From: Axinella damicornis
Lineage: Eukaryota > Porifera > Demospongiae > Axinellida > Axinellidae
Direction of reading: 5' to 3'
NCBI GenBank assembly: GCA_963931865.1
Contig: OZ007511.1
Coordinates: forward strand, 11,607,396-11,671,395
DNA: 64,000 nucleotides
The notes under the pieces are model-generated. The model did no database searches. It had not been told where the DNA came from and saw nothing but the letters and a program-made list of their open reading frames with translations. Shown in pieces: positions 63,338 through 64,000 of this stretch (within the stretch, counting starts at the first letter, position 1; every line of letters starts with the position of its first letter). A program made the position numbers and the translations under genes.

Positions 63338-64000
63338 CTAGATATTGATGGGGTACAATAGCAGATGAAGTTACAAACTACAGATGCACAAGGGATAGCT
63401 GCCCATAAAAGGACTTCAGTGCACGAGTGCAAACCACAAACGTGCTCTTTGATAGACGACAAACGTGGAACACTTAAAAGTGTGCTCATCCCTCTTTTGC
63501 AACACTGCAGTTCATATATACGTATCTATATGCCGGCACACAGCGAAATGACAGTCTTTGATATTCAGAGTTCTGGGATCATTTCAGAAACCATTACAAG
63601 TCCCACAAGAAATCCTCTTCCGGATGACAAGCAGACAGAGATGGAACTGCTCGAAGACAAATGGAAGAGTATAGTATATTCCCCATGAGCAGCTGAAAGG
63701 CAAATAAGCACGAGTCTCAGCAGGAGACAAGTACAAGAAGATGCGTGAATGTTACAATGGCAAATTGTTTCTTAGCCTCGAACCCAGGTGCTGGAGGAGG
63801 GTTTGAGGCTAATTGTTTCTCAGACGTCTGCTTGGAACATACAAGTTTGCAAATGCATGTTTGCAAGCGCCCATTTGCAACCACATTGAAGTGCACGTAT
63901 GCTCAGTACGCACAGTGGAAATCAACTGATCGAGGCAAATCAATTGCATGGTGGCTCAAACTTGCTTCCCCATTAATTTTATCAATCCACAGTTCAAGTC
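63338..64000. other. Right edge: helicase intron/upstream sequence with a short fold-back element
   Basis: No exon could be assigned with confidence. A - strand stretch at about 63382-63420 (EVLLWAAIPCAS, next to a possible donor gtagtt) lies where the family's conserved segment before motif II should be, but the match and the phase are poor. A 39-bp fold-back (tagcctcgaacccagg ... gggtttgaggcta, 63773-63811) belongs to the MITE family described at 2848-2947. Confidence 0.4.

Noticed and set aside
63382..63489. Possible additional upstream helicase exon encoding EVLLWAAIPCAS
   Set aside because: The position is right, but similarity to the conserved segment before motif II is weak and no donor gives the phase needed by the exon at 63286-63337.

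Overview
The window looks like nuclear DNA of an early-branching animal, most plausibly a demosponge. Reasons: GT-AG introns of mostly 100-400 bp, secreted multi-domain proteins built from CCP/sushi, DOMON, SRCR, Calx-beta and leishmanolysin-like modules, a metazoan-type IGHMBP2 helicase with R3H and AN1 domains, DIRS-type and Gypsy retrotransposons, and many short inverted-repeat elements. The species assignment is inference. The exon models below were built by hand from splice sites, reading phase and family motifs.

Layout. (1) 1-5.6 kb, + strand: a broken tyrosine-recombinase (DIRS/Ngaro-like) retrotransposon with Gag zinc knuckle, RT-RNase H and a frameshifted tyrosine recombinase. A 100-bp fold-back element sits inside its RT/RNase H frame. 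(2) 6.5-38.4 kb, - strand: one giant gene, about 62 exons and about 2,978 residues. Its order is signal peptide, leishmanolysin-like (M8) metalloprotease with HEVLH, Cys-rich linker, five DOMON+CCP cassettes (2, 5, 5, 2 and 5 CCPs), Calx-beta, two CCPs and an unassigned Cys-containing C-terminal domain. A young Gypsy element (17.5-21.9 kb, + strand) and smaller elements lie in its introns. (3) 38.4-43.2 kb: repeated 5' flank of that gene and a cluster of decayed transposons, one with an OTU protease remnant and one (hAT-like) carrying a captured piece of the host signal-peptide exon. (4) 44.6-54.7 kb, - strand: a paralogue of about 744 residues and 14 exons. It has nearly the same signal peptide and the same C-terminal half, but an SRCR domain replaces the protease and DOMON block. 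(5) 56.5-63.3 kb, - strand: 3' part of an IGHMBP2 (SMUBP2) superfamily-1 helicase gene, continuing beyond the window.

How it fits together. The two secreted genes share 5' flank, signal-peptide exon, C-terminal exons and 3' flank, so they descend from a tandem duplication. The heads were then exchanged (protease versus scavenger-receptor-like SRCR) and one copy expanded its DOMON-CCP block. Every cassette boundary is a phase-1 intron, so cassettes can be gained or lost without breaking the frame. This resembles a fast-evolving secreted or matrix recognition family. Any role in adhesion, allorecognition or immunity is inference from domain content.
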